DNA of 64,000 nucleotides from Oscillospiraceae bacterium (GTDB lineage Bacteria; Bacillota; Clostridia; Oscillospirales; Acutalibacteraceae). The DNA is taken from contig SVPJ01000006.1 of assembly GCA_015065885.1 (NCBI GenBank), forward strand, positions 1 through 64,000, written 5' to 3'. The stretch's first letter is position 1, and each line of letters opens with the position of its first letter. Below, piece by piece: positions 56,550 to 64,000 of the stretch. The notes beneath the pieces are model-generated. The model was not told the DNA's origin, did not search any database, and saw nothing but the letters and a program-made list of their open reading frames with translations. Position numbers and translations under genes: made by a program.

Positions 56550-56657
56550 CACCGTGAGCGTAAGTGAACAATTTCACAAAATGGTATTTTGAAGGAATAT
56601 AGGGGAGTCAAAAGGGTAGTCAAGGTGGGTCAAAAGGTGGGTCAAAAATTTTGTTCA

Positions 56658-56726
56658 TAACGAAGAAAGATGCAACGCAAAGAACTTCCAGCAGCACTGT
56701 GCCTTCAGTGTTAAACGATGCATCTT
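56658..56726. repeat. Repeat A, copy 1
   Basis: 69 bases with ends AAGATGC...GCATCTT, 65/69 identical to 57207-57275. On the minus strand it reads an open peptide frame (DASFNTEGTVLLEV). Confidence 0.8.
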
Positions 56727-56904
56727 CCGAGGAAAATATACCACGTTTTACGTGGGGTGTCAACTACAAAGGAATGCGTTTCGCCGGCTCGGTAGAGCAA
56801 GCGGGTCAATGCCCATTGGCAAAACACATTCTTTTGTAATTATATCACAACTGTACTGCTGTCGTCAACCCTCGGTGCATCGATGCCCCGCGGAAACATG
56901 CGCG

Positions 56905-56960
56905 AATTCGGACGGACGGGTCGGGAGACCCGTCCCTACAACGCCACCGTGGGTGTGCGG
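56905..56960 (+). repeat. Repeat B, copy 1 (includes CCCTAC-tailed palindrome R5)
   Basis: GACGGGTCGGGAGACCCGTC palindrome then CCTACAACGCC; followed by a shared ACCGTGGGTGTGCGG. Matches 57463-57519. Confidence 0.8.
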
Positions 56961-57206
56961 TCGGTCGTGGGAAACGGGCGCGTGATGCCGGACGGCACGG
57001 TGTTGTACTTAAACGAAGACGAAAAGAGAACCCGAAAATGGTTCCAAGTCTGCGACCACACTGTGCCGTTAGAGGGAACCAAATTCGTGCTCATTCGTAG
57101 TATAGCATGCGTGAGTGATGGTGTCAAGCACGGAGGAGGGCGTTGTTCCTCAAGTTGTGGACGTCCACGATTGGAAAAGATGCGGGCGGTTTCAAAAGAT
57201 CGCGCG

Positions 57207-57275
57207 TAACGAAGAAAGATGCACCGCAAAGAACTTCCAGCAACACTGTGCCTTCGGTATTAAACGATGCATCTT
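57207..57275. repeat. Repeat A, copy 2
   Basis: Second 69-base copy, 549 bases after the first. Confidence 0.8.
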
Positions 57276-57390
57276 TTGAGCAGAAACGCCATGTTACCAT
57301 GGCGGGTCAAAAGACCCCCAACGCAGGCAGGGCGTTTCTGTAAAAAACAGTGTACCATATTCCGCCCCCGTTGTCAACCTATTCCCAAGT

Positions 57391-57425
57391 TATGCCGTTT
57401 ATTACACGATCGAACTCTCCACCAC
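57391..57425 (+). repeat. Repeat C, copy 2
   Basis: Second 35-base copy. Confidence 0.75.
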
Positions 57426-57462
57426 AGAGGGTGTGACCGTGCCGCCGGGGGAAATCTGCGCA

Positions 57463-57519
57463 AATTCGGACGGACGGGTCGGGAGACCCGTCCCTACAAC
57501 GCCCACCGTGGGTGTGCGG
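57463..57519 (+). repeat. Repeat B, copy 2 (includes CCCTAC-tailed palindrome R6)
   Basis: Same palindrome and tail as copy 1. Confidence 0.8.
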
Positions 57520-57533
57520 CATCGTCGCGGGAC

Positions 57534-57562
57534 TTGATATAATGTACGGTTTCTGCTATAAT
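57534..57562 (+). promoter_or_regulatory. Promoter of the AT-rich membrane gene
   Basis: TTGATA at 57534-57539, 17-base spacer, TATAAT at 57557-57562, 21 bases before the start codon. Confidence 0.8.
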
Positions 57563-57583
57563 CTAATGAAAGGCGGTGACTTT

Positions 57584-58132
57584 ATGGAGAATGTTTTGTA
57601 TGAATACCAACTGAATATTACGGACTATCTATGGAATCTTATTCCCCTTTTTGTTGGTGTAGGGTTTCTGTACAACTCGATACTTACAATGAAGGCGGGG
57701 GATAGAGAAAAAGGTTGGGAGGGTTTCATTACTTCCTTTTTCAAGATTGCCGGGTTTGTTGTGGCACCGATAGGGGTCGGGATATTTCTTTTGTCAACCA
57801 TTGGTATGTCTGCAGAACATAAAGAATACAAAGAAAAACTCGCTAATAATGATGTTTTTATTGTAGAGGGATATGTGGAAAATTTCCACCCTATGCCATA
57901 CGAAGGGCACGATACCGAGCGTTTCGAAATCAATGGGATACATTTTGAGTATTCGGATTATTATATAACAAATGGATATCACAAATCGGCATCGCATGGT
58001 GGTGTCGTTAAGAAAAACGGTCAGTATCTCAAAGTGAAGTACGTTGTGGAAGAATTAGAAGGAGAACACGAAAACATCATCTTATACATAGCAGAAATAA
58101 CAGACCGGTCAGGCAACGCTTGCGATTCTTAA
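57584..58132 (+). CDS. Unknown membrane protein, AT-rich gene
   Basis: A 182-residue protein I do not recognise. Two N-terminal membrane helices (LIPLFVGVGFLYNSIL and IAGFVVAPIGVGIFLLSTIGM) are followed by a soluble domain rich in acidic and aromatic residues (VEGYVENFHPMPYEGHD..IHFEYSDYYITNGYH), with a beta-strand-like pattern similar to OB/NfeD-style membrane-associated domains, but that is only a guess. Start ATG 57584 follows AGGCGGTGA and a strong promoter. Base composition and codons (AAT, ATA, AAA) are clearly unlike the GC-rich neighbours, pointing to horizontal gain into the tRNA-Arg flank. Confidence 0.65.
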   Translation: MENVLYEYQLNITDYLWNLIPLFVGVGFLYNSILTMKAGDREKGWEGFITSFFKIAGFVVAPIGVGIFLLSTIGMSAEHKEYKEKLANNDVFIVEGYVENFHPMPYEGHDTERFEINGIHFEYSDYYITNGYHKSASHGGVVKKNGQYLKVKYVVEELEGEHENIILYIAEITDRSGNACDS

Positions 58133-58211
58133 CAAAAACCGTGGTGTAAAAAAAGAGGAGAAATTCTCTGCCGATTCAAGAGTGGTGGTTGGTGCCTTTT
58201 TCGTGGAACGG

Positions 58212-58235
58212 ACGCGCGATGCACGCCCCTACCGC
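58212..58235 (+). repeat. CCCTAC-tailed palindromic repeat, copy R7
   Basis: GCGCGATGCACGC followed by CCCTACCG, nearly identical to R4. Confidence 0.6.
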
Positions 58236-58288
58236 ACGGCGGCGGTTGTGCGTCGTGCAACAAAAAAACACGGATTTTCATTTTTTAC

Positions 58289-58317
58289 TTGCAATGCGCT
58301 GCTTCTTTTGTTATAAT
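58289..58317 (+). promoter_or_regulatory. Promoter of the TRAP-TAXI operon
   Basis: TTGCAA at 58289-58294, 17-base spacer, TATAAT at 58312-58317. Confidence 0.8.
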
Positions 58318-58357
58318 GTATACTAACGCAATCTTTATTTTGAGGAGGACTATACCT

Positions 58358-59314
58358 ATGAAACGCATTTTCTCTGTTTTGTTAGTGCTGGCGATGGTGT
58401 TCTCGCTGGCAGCGTGCAGCGGCGGCACCACCATGACGATGGGTACCGGCAGCCCGACGGGTACCTACTACGCTTACGGCGGTATCGTCGGTCAGTACAT
58501 CACCAACAACGCGGGCATTAAGGTGAACGCGGTCTCCACCGGCGGCTCCAAGGACAACATCCAGGGCATCGATGCGGGCGACTATCAGCTTGGTACGGTG
58601 CAGTCGGACGTTATGCACTACGCATGGAACGGCACCCGCTCCTTCGAGAAGGACGGCAAGATCGAGACCTTCCGCACGGTGGCGGGTCTGTACGCGGAAG
58701 CGGTGCAGCTCATCACGGTCAACCCTGAAATTCAGTCGGTTGCCGACCTGAAGGACAAAAAGGTCTCCATCGGCGCTCCCGGCTCGGGTGTGTACTTCAA
58801 TGCGATGGACGTGCTCGCGGCAGCGGGTCTTTCCGAAAACGACGTGAAACCTCAGTATCAGAACTTTGACGAGAGTGCGGACGCGCTGAAGGACGGCAAG
58901 ATCGATGCGGCGTTCATCGTGGCAGGCGCGCCCACTCCCGCGATCACCGAGCTTTGCATGACCAACGCGAATACCCGCCTGGTGCCGATCGACGGTGCGA
59001 TCGCGGAAAAACTGATGAAGGACAACACCTTCTACTCGGTGTACAAGATTCCCGCCAACACCTACAAAAATCAGGCTGCCGACGTGACCACCGTCACTGT
59101 GAAGGCGACCCTGATCGTGAGCGCGGACGCGGATGAAGAGGCGGTATACAAACTGACGGCCGCCATCTTTGACAATATCGAAGCCATTTCCAAAGAACAC
59201 GCCAAAGGCGCGGAGCTGAGCCTCAAGAACGCGACCGAAGGTTTGACCGTCCCGTTCCATGCGGGTGCGGCGAAGTACTTCAAGGAAAAGGGCATTGATG
59301 TGAACGCGGGTTAA
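58358..59314 (+). CDS. TRAP transporter TAXI-family solute-binding lipoprotein
   Basis: A 318-residue extracytoplasmic receptor. A lipobox (LAAC) ends the signal sequence MKRIFSVLLVLAMVFS, so it is membrane-anchored. The TAXI hallmark MGTGSPTGTYYAYGG begins the mature domain, followed by STGGSKDNIQGID and VSIGAPGSGVYFNAMDVL. TAXI receptors bind small carboxylates or amino acids. Start ATG 58358 has AGGAGG upstream. A terminator between it and the permease gene should make receptor in excess. Confidence 0.93.
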   Translation: MKRIFSVLLVLAMVFSLAACSGGTTMTMGTGSPTGTYYAYGGIVGQYITNNAGIKVNAVSTGGSKDNIQGIDAGDYQLGTVQSDVMHYAWNGTRSFEKDGKIETFRTVAGLYAEAVQLITVNPEIQSVADLKDKKVSIGAPGSGVYFNAMDVLAAAGLSENDVKPQYQNFDESADALKDGKIDAAFIVAGAPTPAITELCMTNANTRLVPIDGAIAEKLMKDNTFYSVYKIPANTYKNQAADVTTVTVKATLIVSADADEEAVYKLTAAIFDNIEAISKEHAKGAELSLKNATEGLTVPFHAGAAKYFKEKGIDVNAG

Positions 59315-59332
59315 TTTCCAAAGCAACTTCGG

Positions 59333-59382
59333 ACGGTCTGACAACTGCGGCCTATTCCGTCGCAGTTGTCAGACCGTTTTTT
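59333..59382 (+). terminator. Terminator/attenuator between TAXI receptor and permease
   Basis: 17-bp perfect stem ACGGTCTGACAACTGCG / CGCAGTTGTCAGACCGT followed by TTTTTT. Confidence 0.9.
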
Positions 59383-59400
59383 ACGGAAAGGTGTGAGTTT

Positions 59401-61356
59401 GTGCTTTTCTCAAAAAAGAAAACGGCCGTGCCCGAAGCGCCGATGGATCTGGACGCGGTCATGAAAAAATTTGACCGCGAATCCAACACGCGCGTGTGGG
59501 AAGGCAAAGCCCGTTGGGTCGTGAACAGCATTTTGGCGGTGTTTTCGCTGTTTTGCATTTACGTGACCTTCTTTGCCACGTGGCTGGACGTGGTGCGACT
59601 GTCCAGTTTTGTGGGGTGCATCATGCTGATCGGTTTTCTCGTGTATCCCGCGAAGAAGGGGATACAAAAAGCGAACAGTATGCCGTGGTACGACGTGGTG
59701 CTGATGGTGATCGGCTCGTCCTCCTTCTTCTACTACACGGTGGACGCGGTGAACATCATTCAGCAGGGCAACAAGTTTGAGTGGTATCAGATCCTGATCG
59801 GTGCGATCGGTATTCTTTGTCTGCTCGAACTCTGCCGCCGTTGCGTAGGTATTCCGATCATCGTGGTGGCGGTCGCCTTTATCGTGTACGCCATCTTCTG
59901 GGGACTCAGTAACCCCGACATTCTGCGGCGTGTGGAAGGCCTGGTGGGTAAACTGTTTTACACCACCACTTCGGGCATCCTTTCGGTGCCGGTGAACACC
60001 TGCTCGAAGTACATTGCCATCTTCATCATCTTCGGTGCGTTTCTGGAGCGCACGGGCATTGCGGATTTCTTTATTAAGATCTCCAATGCGGTGGTCGGCG
60101 GCTTCTCGGGCGGCCCTGCTAAAGTGGCGGTGGTCGCGAGCGCGATGGAAGGTATGGTTTCGGGCTCGTCGGTCGCGAATACGGTCGGCTCCGGTTCGGT
60201 CACCATTCCGCTGATGAAGCGGACGGGCTACAAGCCCGAATTTGCCGCCGCCGCCGAAGCGTCGGCGTCTACGGGCGGACAGATCATGCCGCCCATCATG
60301 GGTGCTGCTGCCTTCCTGATGGCGGAAAACATCGGCGTGCCGTACAGCAACATCGTGGTGCGCGCGATTTTGCCCGCATGCCTCTATTTCCTCGGCGTGT
60401 TTATCGCGGTGCATCTGGAAGCGAAAAAAGAGGGTTTGCGCGGTCTTACCCGCGAGGAATTGCCCTGCTTTTTGCCGCTCCTGAAGCAGGCGTACTTACT
60501 GCTTCCCTTGCTTTTGCTGATCGTGCTGGTCAGCTCCGGCTCCCGTTCCATCGCGTACGCGGCGGCGGTGGCGATCGTGGCGGCGATTGTGGTCGGCTTG
60601 TTTAACAAGGAAAACCGCATTACCCCGAAGCGCATCTGGGAAGCGCTTGCGGCGGGCGGACAAGGCATGGTCACCGTGGCGGTGGCGTGCGGCGTGGCGG
60701 GTATCATTGCGGGTACCATCACCATGACGGGTCTTGCCACCATGCTGATCAACGGTATTTTGACGTTGGCGGGCGACAAGGTCATCATTGCCTTGTTCCT
60801 TACGATGCTCACCTGCATCGTGCTTGGCATGGGTGTGCCCACCACCGCAAACTATTGCATTATGGCGGCGACCTGCGCTCCCATCCTCATCAAGATGGGG
60901 GTGCCGGATCTCGCGGCACACTTCTTCGTGTTCTATTTCGGTATTGTTGCCGACTTGACTCCTCCCGTGGCGCTGGCGGCGTATGCAGGCGCGGCGATCG
61001 CGCAGGCAAACCCGATGAAGACGGCGTTCACCGCAACGAAACTTGCCATCGGCGCATTTATCGTGCCGTACGTGTTTGCGCTGAATCCCGCTATGTTGTT
61101 TATTGATACGACGGCGTGGGAAGTGGTGCTGATCTGCATCACCTCGTGCGTCGGCATATTCGGTGTGTCAGCGGCACTGGAAGGATACTTCCTCAAAACG
61201 ATGGCGTGGTATGAGCGCCTGCTCAGCGCGGCAGGCGGTCTGTTGCTGATCTATCCCGGTCTCGTCACCGACGTCGTCGGTTTGGCACTGGTGGCAACGG
61301 TGCTGACGATCCAGTTGCTCAAAGGTAAGAATACCAAAACGGCGTTGCCTGCATAA
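59401..61356 (+). CDS. TRAP transporter fused permease (4TM-12TM)
   Basis: A 651-residue membrane protein in which the small and large TRAP permease subunits are fused, as is typical of TAXI systems. The first third has four helices (VFSLFCIYVTFFATWLD ...), then the DctM-like large part with GAFLERTGIADFF, SGSSVANTVGSG and VPTTANYC. It imports the receptor's ligand with a sodium gradient. GTG 59401 follows GGAAAGG. Partner of the receptor upstream; the AcnX genes downstream suggest a hydroxyproline-like ligand. Confidence 0.93.
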   Translation: MLFSKKKTAVPEAPMDLDAVMKKFDRESNTRVWEGKARWVVNSILAVFSLFCIYVTFFATWLDVVRLSSFVGCIMLIGFLVYPAKKGIQKANSMPWYDVVLMVIGSSSFFYYTVDAVNIIQQGNKFEWYQILIGAIGILCLLELCRRCVGIPIIVVAVAFIVYAIFWGLSNPDILRRVEGLVGKLFYTTTSGILSVPVNTCSKYIAIFIIFGAFLERTGIADFFIKISNAVVGGFSGGPAKVAVVASAMEGMVSGSSVANTVGSGSVTIPLMKRTGYKPEFAAAAEASASTGGQIMPPIMGAAAFLMAENIGVPYSNIVVRAILPACLYFLGVFIAVHLEAKKEGLRGLTREELPCFLPLLKQAYLLLPLLLLIVLVSSGSRSIAYAAAVAIVAAIVVGLFNKENRITPKRIWEALAAGGQGMVTVAVACGVAGIIAGTITMTGLATMLINGILTLAGDKVIIALFLTMLTCIVLGMGVPTTANYCIMAATCAPILIKMGVPDLAAHFFVFYFGIVADLTPPVALAAYAGAAIAQANPMKTAFTATKLAIGAFIVPYVFALNPAMLFIDTTAWEVVLICITSCVGIFGVSAALEGYFLKTMAWYERLLSAAGGLLLIYPGLVTDVVGLALVATVLTIQLLKGKNTKTALPA

Positions 61357-61366
61357 TGGTATCAAG

Positions 61367-61403
61367 AAAAAACCGTTCTTCGTTTTTGAAGAGCGGTTTT
61401 TTA
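61367..61403 (+). terminator. Terminator after the TRAP permease
   Basis: AAAAAACCGTTCTTC with GAAGAGCGGTTTTTT (one G-T pair), 6-base loop; its T-run overlaps the region just before the AcnX start. Confidence 0.88.
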
Positions 61404-61404
61404 T

Positions 61405-62694
61405 ATGGGTAAGCAGAGGATGATACTAACGGCAGAACAGCAAGCGATATTGAACGGCGAAAAAGGCGAAACGCTTGCGAAGGTGATGAAAACATTGGTG
61501 ATGTACGGCGAGGCGTTTCACGCGGAAAAACTGGTGCCCATCACCTCGAAGTACAACCATTTGGTGACCTCCTTCGGTTTGAAGGTGATGTCGCCCGTGT
61601 ACGACCTGATGCAGCAGTTGCTGGATGCAGGGGTCTGCTCCGAACAGCAATTTTCGGTAGACCCCCGTCCGCTGGATAAAAAGGTGCCGGCGAACGTCTT
61701 GCAGAATTTCGTGTTCAACAAGTTTATGTATACCAAGCAGGACTTTTATGAAGACCAGTTGACCAAACTGGGACTGATGGATAAGGACGCGTTCAGTTGC
61801 ACCTGCTATATGGACGAGATGGGCAACAAGCCGCAAAAGGGCGAGGTGCTTTCGTGGGCGGAATCCTCGGCGGTGGTGTACGCAAACTCGGTGCTGGGTG
61901 CGCGGTGCAACCGCAATTCGGGCATTATCGACATTATGGGGTCTATCGTGGGGTACGTGCCGTATTTCGGCTTGCTGACCGACGAAGGTCGCCGCGCCAC
62001 GTGGGTGGTGCGGGTCGAGACCACCAAAAAGCCCGAAGCGCAACTGCTCGGCTCGGCAATCGGTATGAAGGTGATGGAGGACGTGCCCTACGTCGTGGGA
62101 CTCGACCGTTGGCTCGGCACCGAACTTTCGGACACCGCCTGTGCGTATCTGAAGGATTTCGGTGCGGCAACCGCGTCGAACGGTGCGGTGGGCCTCTACC
62201 ACATTGAAAATCTCACCCCCGAAGCGGTGGAACAAGGCAAAGCCTTGATCGCTGAAGGTGCGCGCGAATACGTGATCGACGACGCGGAACTGGAACGCGT
62301 ACAACGGGAATATCCCGTGATGTGGAAGAATCCCAATGCCACTCCGAAACTTTGTTTCGTCGGCTGTCCGCATCTGTCGCTTCAACAGCTGAAGGACTGG
62401 ACCGATGCGGTGGAAGCGGGACTGCGTGCGAGCGGGCGCAAAACGGTGGCGATCCCCACCGTGTTCACCGCCGCGCCGCGGGTACTCGAAGCGTTTGAAA
62501 AAACGCCGTATGCGGCACGGCTGAAAGCCACGGGCGTCATCACCTCCTACATTTGTCCGCTGATGTATATGAACAATCCCTTGTGCAAGACCATGCCGGT
62601 CATCACCTCCTCCAACAAACTGCGCACCTACACCAGTGCGCGGTACTACACCGACGAGCAGATCCTGCACGCCATTACGAAGGAGGGGAAATAA
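61405..62694 (+). CDS. Aconitase X large subunit (DUF521-type dehydratase)
   Basis: A 429-residue dehydratase subunit of the AcnX family; bacterial members are known cis-3-hydroxy-L-proline dehydratases and archaeal ones mevalonate-5-phosphate dehydratases. Family blocks are MILTAEQQAILNGEKGE at the start, YMDEMGNKPQKGEVLSWAES, SSAVVYANSVLGARCNRNSG and FVGCPHLSLQQL, with Cys residues for an iron-sulfur cluster. Start is uncertain: ATG 61405 is drawn, but ATG 61420 (MILTAEQ) matches the family N-terminus; ribosome site is weak for both, so translation may be coupled or the leader unusual. Confidence 0.9.
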   Translation: MGKQRMILTAEQQAILNGEKGETLAKVMKTLVMYGEAFHAEKLVPITSKYNHLVTSFGLKVMSPVYDLMQQLLDAGVCSEQQFSVDPRPLDKKVPANVLQNFVFNKFMYTKQDFYEDQLTKLGLMDKDAFSCTCYMDEMGNKPQKGEVLSWAESSAVVYANSVLGARCNRNSGIIDIMGSIVGYVPYFGLLTDEGRRATWVVRVETTKKPEAQLLGSAIGMKVMEDVPYVVGLDRWLGTELSDTACAYLKDFGAATASNGAVGLYHIENLTPEAVEQGKALIAEGAREYVIDDAELERVQREYPVMWKNPNATPKLCFVGCPHLSLQQLKDWTDAVEAGLRASGRKTVAIPTVFTAAPRVLEAFEKTPYAARLKATGVITSYICPLMYMNNPLCKTMPVITSSNKLRTYTSARYYTDEQILHAITKEGK

Positions 62695-62695
62695 G

Positions 62696-63139
62696 ATGAA
62701 ACAGTTTCAAGGTCGTGTGATCACCCCCGGTGAGGTGACCGCGCCCGCGGTGGTGACCACCGAAGGATTCAACACGCTGGCTTCGTTGCAAATGGCGTTG
62801 CAGTTCGGGGATAAAGAAGCGAAATGCGGCGATCAAAACAACAAAGAGTTGCACGGCAAACCGCTGTGCGGGCGGGCGCTCTGCCTGCCGCAGACCATCG
62901 GCTCCACCACGGGCGGGTTGGTGCTCTACTGTGCTTGCGCCATGGGCAGAAACCCCGCGTGTATGCTGTTTGCCAATCCCATTGATTCGTTGGCGGCGGC
63001 CGGCGCGGTGCTTGCGGACGTGTGGGTGGACGGCGTGGCTATGCCGGTTGTGGATTCGCTGGGCGAAGAATTTTTGCAGTATGTGAAAGACGGTATGACC
63101 GTGACGGTGAAGGAAAACGGTGTCGTCGAAGTTGAATAA
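62696..63139 (+). CDS. Aconitase X small subunit (DUF126)
   Basis: A 147-residue swivel-domain subunit pairing with the large AcnX subunit; in other bacteria the two are often fused. It has GRVITPGEVTAPAVVT at the N-terminus and the serine loop QTIGSTTGGLVLY that supplies the active-site Ser. ATG 62696 begins 2 bases after the large subunit stop, with AGGAGGGG upstream. Together with the TRAP-TAXI importer it forms a plausible uptake-and-dehydration unit. Confidence 0.9.
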   Translation: MKQFQGRVITPGEVTAPAVVTTEGFNTLASLQMALQFGDKEAKCGDQNNKELHGKPLCGRALCLPQTIGSTTGGLVLYCACAMGRNPACMLFANPIDSLAAAGAVLADVWVDGVAMPVVDSLGEEFLQYVKDGMTVTVKENGVVEVE

Positions 63140-63143
63140 CGGT

Positions 63144-63179
63144 GAGGGGCGGTTGCTTTGCGCAGCCGCCCCTCTTGTC
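63144..63179 (+). terminator. Terminator after AcnX
   Basis: GAGGGGCGGTTGC pairs with GCAGCCGCCCCTC (one G-T), short loop; weak T-run (TTGTC). Confidence 0.65.
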
Positions 63180-63203
63180 AAATGCTGAGATACGTGGTAT
63201 ACT
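63175..63203 (+). promoter_or_regulatory. Promoter of the GH20-like gene
   Basis: TTGTCA at 63175-63180, 17-base spacer, TATACT at 63198-63203. Confidence 0.65.
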
Positions 63204-63227
63204 GTGAAACGAAATGAGGTGTAAATT

Positions 63228-64000
63228 ATGAGTGTTGCAAAGTATCCGTGGAACGGGCGCGGGCTGTGCCTGTTTGCCCCCCTGCCCGATGAAGTCGATA
63301 TCTTCTGCCGCTATGTGGAAGAGGAACTGACGGCCGATAAGATCGATACCCTCGTATTGATTATCCGTTATAATTACGAATTCCAAAGCCATCCCGAATG
63401 CCGCGGTGAGCATCCGCTCTCCCGTGCGGACGTGGAAAAGATGGTGGCGACCTGCCGCCGCTGCGGCATCGAATTGATTCCCGACATGAACCTGCTCGGT
63501 CATCAAACGGTGCAGGATACCCATCGTCCCGACGGCCTTTTGAAAGGACACCCCGAATTTTCCGAAACGCCGGTCGACCAGGAGCCGGAATACTGCTACA
63601 GCATTTGTTCCACCAACGATCAGGCGTTCGAAGTGGTGTGTGACTTGATGGAGGAAGTAATGGATGCGTTTGATGCGCATTATATGCACGTCGGTATGGA
63701 CGAGGTGTTTTATATCGGCGATTGCGATCGTTGCAAAGCCACGGGCAAAGATAACGGCGAACTGTTTGCCGATTGGTGCAACCGTTTGGCGGCACGCATC
63801 AAGGCGAAGGGCGCGATCCCGATGATGTGGGGTGACCGTCTGCTCAATTCTTCCGATTTCGGCTACGGTCCGTGGGACGCCAGCCAAAACGGCACCTGGA
63901 CGGCATTGCCGCTGTTGGATAAGGATTATATTATTACCGACTGGCACTATCACAACTGGCCGCACTTCCGCTCGGTGGAGGTGTTTGCCGAAGCGGGGCT
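63228..64000 (+). CDS. GH20-like beta-N-acetylhexosaminidase, partial
   Basis: Runs off the window end, so it is missing from the ORF track. The first 257 codons read MSVAKYPWNGRGLCLFAPLP..., then a TIM-barrel pattern with ELIPDMNLLGHQ and HVGMDEVFYIGDCDRC, where the Asp-Glu pair fits the GH20 catalytic DE. The visible part lacks a signal peptide, suggesting a cytoplasmic enzyme that trims imported N-acetylhexosamine glycans. GAGGTG precedes ATG 63228. A related barrel hydrolase is possible; the C-terminal half is needed to be sure. Confidence 0.7.
   Translation, partial: MSVAKYPWNGRGLCLFAPLPDEVDIFCRYVEEELTADKIDTLVLIIRYNYEFQSHPECRGEHPLSRADVEKMVATCRRCGIELIPDMNLLGHQTVQDTHRPDGLLKGHPEFSETPVDQEPEYCYSICSTNDQAFEVVCDLMEEVMDAFDAHYMHVGMDEVFYIGDCDRCKATGKDNGELFADWCNRLAARIKAKGAIPMMWGDRLLNSSDFGYGPWDASQNGTWTALPLLDKDYIITDWHYHNWPHFRSVEVFAEAG

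Larger units (their letters stand above)
56195..57583. other. Gene-poor tRNA-Arg flank with repeats
   Basis: Apart from the tRNA this 1.4 kb has no credible gene. It holds two copies each of repeat units A, B and C, a copy of the tRNA 3' end and a small hairpin at 56455-56476. It ends at the promoter of the AT-rich membrane gene. Confidence 0.7.

Noticed and set aside
56239-56577. Reverse ORF reading GGIRTPGLWNRNPLRYP
   Set aside because: This is the well-known false protein read from the antisense of a tRNA gene; the tRNA-Arg cloverleaf explains the sequence.
56883-57209. 108-residue ORF in the tRNA-Arg flank
   Set aside because: It begins in repeat B, has no ribosome site or recognisable domain, and ends before repeat A.

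Overview
The window looks like chromosome from a GC-rich, low-complexity-tail-loving member of the Clostridia, most likely an uncultured Oscillospirales/Ruminococcaceae-type gut anaerobe. The basis is a Firmicutes-style dcw cluster (mraZ-rsmH-ftsL-pbp with PASTA domains-murE-mraY-ftsW-murG-murA-ftsQ-ftsZ), a CIRCE operator on groESL, an ECF A-A'-T module, a ClpE-like protein, a SpoIID domain, two secreted dockerin proteins and indolepyruvate:ferredoxin oxidoreductase. The taxonomy is inference; no rRNA gene is present.

Layout. 0.1-7.3 kb (minus strand): an RmlD-like reductase, TatD hydrolase, MetRS and a large secreted SGNH esterase with a C-terminal dockerin. 7.3-7.6 kb: a non-coding element with 24-bp inverted ends (MITE-like). 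7.7-20.6 kb: sigma-A promoter and MraZ boxes, then the dcw cluster, which lacks murF, murD, murC and ftsA. 20.6-34 kb: ruvCAB, a GlmM with altered catalytic signatures, an RlmI-like methyltransferase, ecfA1-ecfA2-ecfT-truA, a DUF5711-like protein, two CvpA-like membrane proteins, pgsA and a ClpE-like ATPase. 34-36.9 kb: a small XRE repressor divergent from a BspA-type leucine-rich-repeat dockerin protein, bracketed by matching 35-bp direct repeats. 36.9-44.7 kb (minus): one operon running cysteine desulfurase - class B sortase - ThiI - a 1126-residue CinA/pseudo-sortase/Thr-linker/SpoIID fusion - flavodoxin-fold reductase. 45-48 kb: a BofC-C-like membrane protein, a class A PBP and a cyclase. 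48-50 kb (minus): groEL-groES under CIRCE. 50.4-56.2 kb: a solute symporter, iorAB, a phenylacetate-CoA ligase and an ACT protein (aryl-pyruvate/aryl-acid metabolism). 56.2-58.3 kb: tRNA-Arg(CCG) followed by a gene-poor, repeat-rich stretch with a copy of the tRNA 3' end and one AT-rich membrane gene. 58.3-63.2 kb: TRAP-TAXI receptor and fused permease, then a split aconitase-X enzyme (hydroxyproline-dehydratase type candidate). 63.2 kb to the end: a GH20-like hydrolase cut by the window edge.

How it fits together. Most of the first half is housekeeping for septal wall synthesis, DNA repair and cobalamin/vitamin-type uptake. The most unusual object is the CinA-pseudo-sortase-SpoIID fusion: its sortase-like domain has Asn and Asp where the catalytic His and Cys should be, and it sits in the same operon as an intact sortase. 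Four separate envelope proteins in the window (FtsQ, sortase, the fusion, PBP1A) carry Thr-rich tails or linkers, suggesting a shared surface-modification or wall-crossing theme. A family of short palindromic repeats ending in CCCTAC marks the accessory spots at 34-37 kb and 56-58 kb.
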